17,497 nucleotides of DNA from JBHJHK01 sp050330975. Lineage in GTDB: Bacteria > Pseudomonadota > Gammaproteobacteria > Competibacterales > Competibacteraceae. Location of the stretch: NCBI GenBank assembly GCA_050330975.1, contig JBHJHK010000511.1, forward strand, positions 1-17,497, read 5' to 3'. A program made the position numbers and the translations under genes. Positions 14,973 to 17,497 of the stretch are shown piece after piece (position 1 is the stretch's first letter; each line of letters starts with the position of its first letter). Below the pieces are notes generated by a model. That model saw only the letters and a list, made by a program, of their open reading frames with translations. It had not been told where the DNA came from and did no database searches.

Positions 14973-15404
14973 ATGGGTTTTGAAGATTTTATCGCAGCTG
15001 TACTCGGTGGCTTTCTCATCGGTGTGAGTGTGGTTCTACTTCTCTGGTCCCACGGTCGAATAGCTGGCATCAGCGGAATATTTCACAATGTTCTCACTGG
15101 TCAATGGGTGCCGTGGCGCATGGCGTTTTTAATAGGACTCGTCATTGGAATGGCGTTATTGCGATGGCTAGAAACGACGGCCCCATTTGAGTCTCTCGCC
15201 TGGTCGCCCCGCCTCGGCTTCCCCTGGGAAATTCTCTTGCTGGCGGGGGTACTCGTCGGTATGGGTACTCGCCTCGCCAATGGTTGTACCAGTGGCCATG
15301 GCGTTTGCGGTTTGGGACGGTTCTCCAAGCGCTCCTTGGCAGCTACCTCGACCTTTATGCTTGTGGCGGCGATCACCGTTTTTGTCACAAGACACCTCAT
15401 CTGA
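14973..15404 (+). CDS. YeeE/YedE family sulfur-transport protein, first half
   Basis: A 143-residue membrane protein with four predicted helices. It carries the family signature GTRLANGCTSGHGVCGLGRFSKRS (residues 98-121) with Cys105 and Cys112. In the YeeE/TsuA thiosulfate transporter, conserved cysteines in such loops line the substrate path across the inner membrane. The ATG at 14973 has GGAG six bases upstream. It precedes by 60 bases a second half-length protein of the same superfamily; such split pairs occur in proteobacteria, often with sulfide- or persulfide-responsive regulators and rhodanese or sulfur dioxygenase genes, none of which are in this window. Base composition is less GC-rich than in neighbouring genes, suggesting separate ancestry. 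Confidence 0.9.
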   Translation: MGFEDFIAAVLGGFLIGVSVVLLLWSHGRIAGISGIFHNVLTGQWVPWRMAFLIGLVIGMALLRWLETTAPFESLAWSPRLGFPWEILLLAGVLVGMGTRLANGCTSGHGVCGLGRFSKRSLAATSTFMLVAAITVFVTRHLI

Positions 15405-15464
15405 GGACTGACTGGGGGCGCCTCGTTGACTCCCAAGTGAAAAGCTAGCCCAAGTGAGGAAAAT

Positions 15465-15932
15465 ATGATTGGTTTTGCTGTGGCCCTGGGTGCCGGGGTG
15501 ATATTTGGGATTGGTCTGGGTGTTTCCCAAATGGTAAACCCCAATAAGGTCCTGGCATTTTTGGATATCGCTGGGGACTGGGATCCCAGTTTGGCCTTTG
15601 TCATGGGTGCCGCCTTGATGACCACGATCATTGGTTATCGCTGGGTACTCCGCAGGCCAAAGCCGCTGTTGGCTACCCGTTTCAGCATTCCGGCCCAAGG
15701 GTCGTTGCGCGACGGCAAATTGTGGCTCGGCAGTGGGCTGTTTGGTCTCGGCTGGGGCCTGGCCGGGTTTTGCCCGGGGCCGGCCATCGCCGCCTTGAGC
15801 CTGGGGTGGTGGGAGCCCGTGGTCTTTGTGTTGGCCATGGCGGCTGGGTCGTGGTTGGGATATCTATTCACTGCGGGTGATGGAGGGTTTTGGCGCCCTC
15901 CCTGGGGAACGGAGAAATCCCCGGAGTCTTGA
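15465..15932 (+). CDS. YeeE/YedE family (DUF6691-type) membrane protein, second half
   Basis: A 155-residue membrane protein with about four helices. Signature pieces are GLGVSQMVNPNKVLAFLDIAG (17-37), WDPSLAFVMGAAL and FGLGWGLAGFCPGPAIAAL (93-111) with Cys103. It is the usual partner of the preceding protein; together they resemble one full-length YeeE/TsuA-type thiosulfate/sulfur-compound transporter. The ATG at 15465 follows GAGGA by four bases. The end of the protein (GGFWRPPWGTEKSPES) is hydrophilic and cytoplasmic-looking. It is convergent with the helicase; the 105-base gap after it contains a weak stem (CATGG, five T, CCATG at 16020-16034). Confidence 0.9.
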   Translation: MIGFAVALGAGVIFGIGLGVSQMVNPNKVLAFLDIAGDWDPSLAFVMGAALMTTIIGYRWVLRRPKPLLATRFSIPAQGSLRDGKLWLGSGLFGLGWGLAGFCPGPAIAALSLGWWEPVVFVLAMAAGSWLGYLFTAGDGGFWRPPWGTEKSPES

Positions 15933-16019
15933 GCCCCAGTTTCAGCGTCGGCGGGGAGTATCGAGGGCCCGTCGAGCCCAAATGATCTCGGATGGGTGCC
16001 TTGCGCGCCCTCTAGGGCT

Positions 16020-16034
16020 CATGGTTTTTCCATG
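16020..16034. terminator. Possible bidirectional terminator between convergent genes
   Basis: CATGG and CCATG pair around a TTTTT loop, with a few GU pairs able to lengthen the stem outward. It lies between the stops of the YeeE-type gene and the helicase gene, the expected place. There is no T-run after the stem, so support is weak. Confidence 0.25.
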
Positions 16035-16037
16035 GGT

Positions 16038-17153
16038 TCAGACAAAGCCAGCCCTGCGTCTCGTCTCCAGGGTCGTCACCTCAAAGCCCCCGTCGTCCCG
16101 GGGGCAGTAGAGGCGGTGGCTCAACGCCCCGTCCCCCACGATGTCGGCGGTGCACAGGGCTTGGGTGTTGAGGGGATCGATGCACTCGTAGACGTGGTTG
16201 TCGCTGGCGGGGCGGGCGCCCCGGCCGATGCGCTGGTTGAGTTCCACCCGGGAAGTGGGTTGGTTCCCCAGGACCACGGTGTCCAGATCGGGCAGATCCA
16301 CCCCCTCCCCCAGGCGACCACAGTTGACCAAAAAGCCCCGGGAAAGCCCGGCAAACCGGTCTAGGAGCTGATCCAGGGCCCGGTGGCGTTGATCCAGCAC
16401 CGGCAAAGCCGTTTCCCCCAAGTCCTGAAGGGTTTTCACCAGGGTGTGGACCTGGTGGCGGCGGGGGACAAACACCACGGCCTTGGTCATGGCGCCGTGG
16501 TAGTGCTGGAGTAGACGTCGCACCAGGGCGGGGTTGTCCCGGGGAGACAGGCTCATCACGCTGTGGATGTGGGTGCCCGCCAGGTAACCCCATGCCACGG
16601 CGGCATCCCGGGAGATGACCTCGATGCGGTGGGGGAGCTTGAGGAGCAACTGGTCGCTGCGCTCGGGGGTGGCGGTGAAGCCCACCAGGGGCCGGCGGTG
16701 GAGTTCTGTCAACCGCAGTTGCACCGTGCGACAGCCCTCGTGGTGGGATTCGTCCAAAAGGCCGATGTCCCAGCCCAGCTCCTGACCTTCGGGGGAGAGG
16801 GGGGTGAACAGGGACTGGGGAATGAGCTCGACGCCGCTGTCGGCAAAGGTTCGGCTGGCCTGGGTGAGGAGGCGGCGATTGTGGGCGATAAACAACACCC
16901 GCAACGGCCGGCCCTCCACCCCCAATAGGGCTTTGAGGCGGGGGTCGGCCACCAGTTGCCGGGCTAGCACCGTCTTGCCGCTGCCCGTGGGGGCCACCAC
17001 CAAAAGGCAGCGCACCCCCTGGGCCAGGGCCTGGAGGATGGCTTCCACCCCCTGGCGTTGGTAGGGGCGCTCTTGGAAAGTGGTGGGGGATACCCGGAGG
17101 AGGGCGCCGGGGTCGGTGCTCTCCGGAGATGGGGGGAGGATGGCAGCGCACAC
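16038..17153 (-). CDS. Superfamily 2 DEAD/DEAH-type helicase
   Basis: A 371-residue ATP-dependent helicase core. Motifs in order: Q-like RPYQRQGVEAI (29-39), motif I APTGSGKT (54-61), motif II DESHH (134-138), motif III FTATP (159-163), motif IV VVFVPRR (226-232), motif V NCGRLGEGVDLP (277-288) and motif VI QRIGRGAR (307-314). It resembles the RadD/YejH- and type III restriction-like branch of SF2, which act on DNA in repair or defence. The listed start is GTG 17153, preceded by a weak GAAGAGG. The frame immediately upstream in the same direction looks coding but is displaced by one base, so this may be only the 3' part of a longer gene. It is convergent with the YeeE pair. Helicase identity is firm; specific role is unknown. 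Confidence 0.88.
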   Translation of the reverse strand: MCAAILPPSPESTDPGALLRVSPTTFQERPYQRQGVEAILQALAQGVRCLLVVAPTGSGKTVLARQLVADPRLKALLGVEGRPLRVLFIAHNRRLLTQASRTFADSGVELIPQSLFTPLSPEGQELGWDIGLLDESHHEGCRTVQLRLTELHRRPLVGFTATPERSDQLLLKLPHRIEVISRDAAVAWGYLAGTHIHSVMSLSPRDNPALVRRLLQHYHGAMTKAVVFVPRRHQVHTLVKTLQDLGETALPVLDQRHRALDQLLDRFAGLSRGFLVNCGRLGEGVDLPDLDTVVLGNQPTSRVELNQRIGRGARPASDNHVYECIDPLNTQALCTADIVGDGALSHRLYCPRDDGGFEVTTLETRRRAGFV

Positions 17154-17497
17154 GCCTCTTCCCCGGCGACTGGGTCGGCCTCGGCCCCCTGGGCCAGGGC
17201 GGCGGCGACGGCCTCGCCGCCGGCGAAGAAGGCCCGCTCTGGATCGCTGTCTGCCAGGCGCAGTCGTGGGGGGTGGCCGACGGCCTCCTCTCCCAAGGGC
17301 AGGGTGAGGAGGCGGTTGATAAAGGCTTGGACGGCCTTGGCGGCGGCTTCGTCCCCCGGGGCGTGGGTGTCCAATTCGGTGACCACATTGATGGCGTCAA
17401 AGCGCGATAGGTGGCCGGCGGTCAACGCCCGCAGGGGTCCAGGTGGGGGGAGGGGGGCGTCTTTGCGCCTGGGGTCTTCGGGGGGCACCAGGGTGTT
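16964..17497 (-). CDS. Partial coding frame upstream of helicase, possibly its displaced N-terminal part
   Basis: This frame is open from the right edge of the window. Roughly its first 115 codons look coding (for example LTAGHLSRFDAINVVTELDT and GDEAAAKAVQAFINRLLTLP, with predicted helices). After about 17131 its translation turns into low-complexity Pro/Ser/Trp sequence while the helicase frame becomes the coding-like one, so the last 170 bases are probably not real protein. The switch coincides with a run of six G at 17131-17136. One additional base there would join this stretch to the helicase. I do not recognise the domain. It could be the end of a separate overlapping gene, but a helicase gene interrupted by a single-base deletion fits better. 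Confidence 0.5.
   Translation of the reverse strand, partial: NTLVPPEDPRRKDAPLPPPGPLRALTAGHLSRFDAINVVTELDTHAPGDEAAAKAVQAFINRLLTLPLGEEAVGHPPRLRLADSDPERAFFAGGEAVAAALAQGAEADPVAGEEACALPSSPHLRRAPTPAPSSGYPPPLSKSAPTNARGWKPSSRPWPRGCAAFWWWPPRAAARRC

Noticed and set aside
1..17497. Very frequent CAGGGC/GCCCTG and CCAGGGCC words, suggesting an iterated genomic signature
   Set aside because: On the coding strand this is mostly the codon pair GCC CTG (Ala-Leu) in Ala/Leu-rich proteins, so codon preference explains it; I could not count against a background.
1..17497. CRISPR arrays, insertion sequences, tRNA genes and integrases
   Set aside because: I found no regularly spaced repeats, transposase or recombinase motifs, or tRNA cloverleaf sequences in the window.

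Overview
The window is a strongly GC-rich bacterial chromosome segment. DusA, HipBA, a PotABCD-type transporter and a gamma-type creatinase are all proteobacterial in flavour, so a high-GC proteobacterium (probably gamma) is the best guess. No rRNA, tRNA, or phylogenetic marker settles this.

Layout. Bases 1-8001 hold one long minus-strand gene train. Read in the direction of transcription it encodes an ABC ATPase (PotA type), a secreted solute-binding protein (PotD type), two permeases (PotB and PotC types), a creatinase with all catalytic residues present, an EamA/DMT exporter and the N-terminal part of a GT39-type membrane glycosyltransferase that runs off the left edge. The last three genes are joined by 4-base stop/start overlaps. 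The simplest reading is uptake of creatine (or a close guanidino compound) followed by cleavage to sarcosine and urea. Bases 8093-10819 hold dusA and, directly upstream on the same strand, a hipB-hipA toxin-antitoxin pair with a palindromic operator candidate touching the hipB start codon.

Bases 11012-14606 form the most intriguing block. A minus-strand winged-helix/WYL regulator of the CapW/BrxR type (a family known mainly as repressors of phage-defence operons) and a small two-helix membrane protein lie divergent from two plus-strand genes for long, mutually related coiled-coil proteins that I cannot assign to a named family. The short AT-rich divergent promoter region contains a perfect 12-bp palindrome covering both possible -35 elements. 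This is the best candidate for an undescribed system.

Bases 14973-15932 hold a split YeeE/YedE (thiosulfate/sulfur transport family) gene pair preceded by an AT-richer gap with an inverted repeat. Convergent to it, at 16038-17497, is a superfamily 2 helicase with a coding-like reading frame just upstream that appears to be out of register by one base at a six-G run. It may therefore be a longer gene broken by an indel or a sequencing error. HipBA, the CapW-like regulator and the helicase together give the right half an accessory, defence-like character, in contrast to the metabolic left half.
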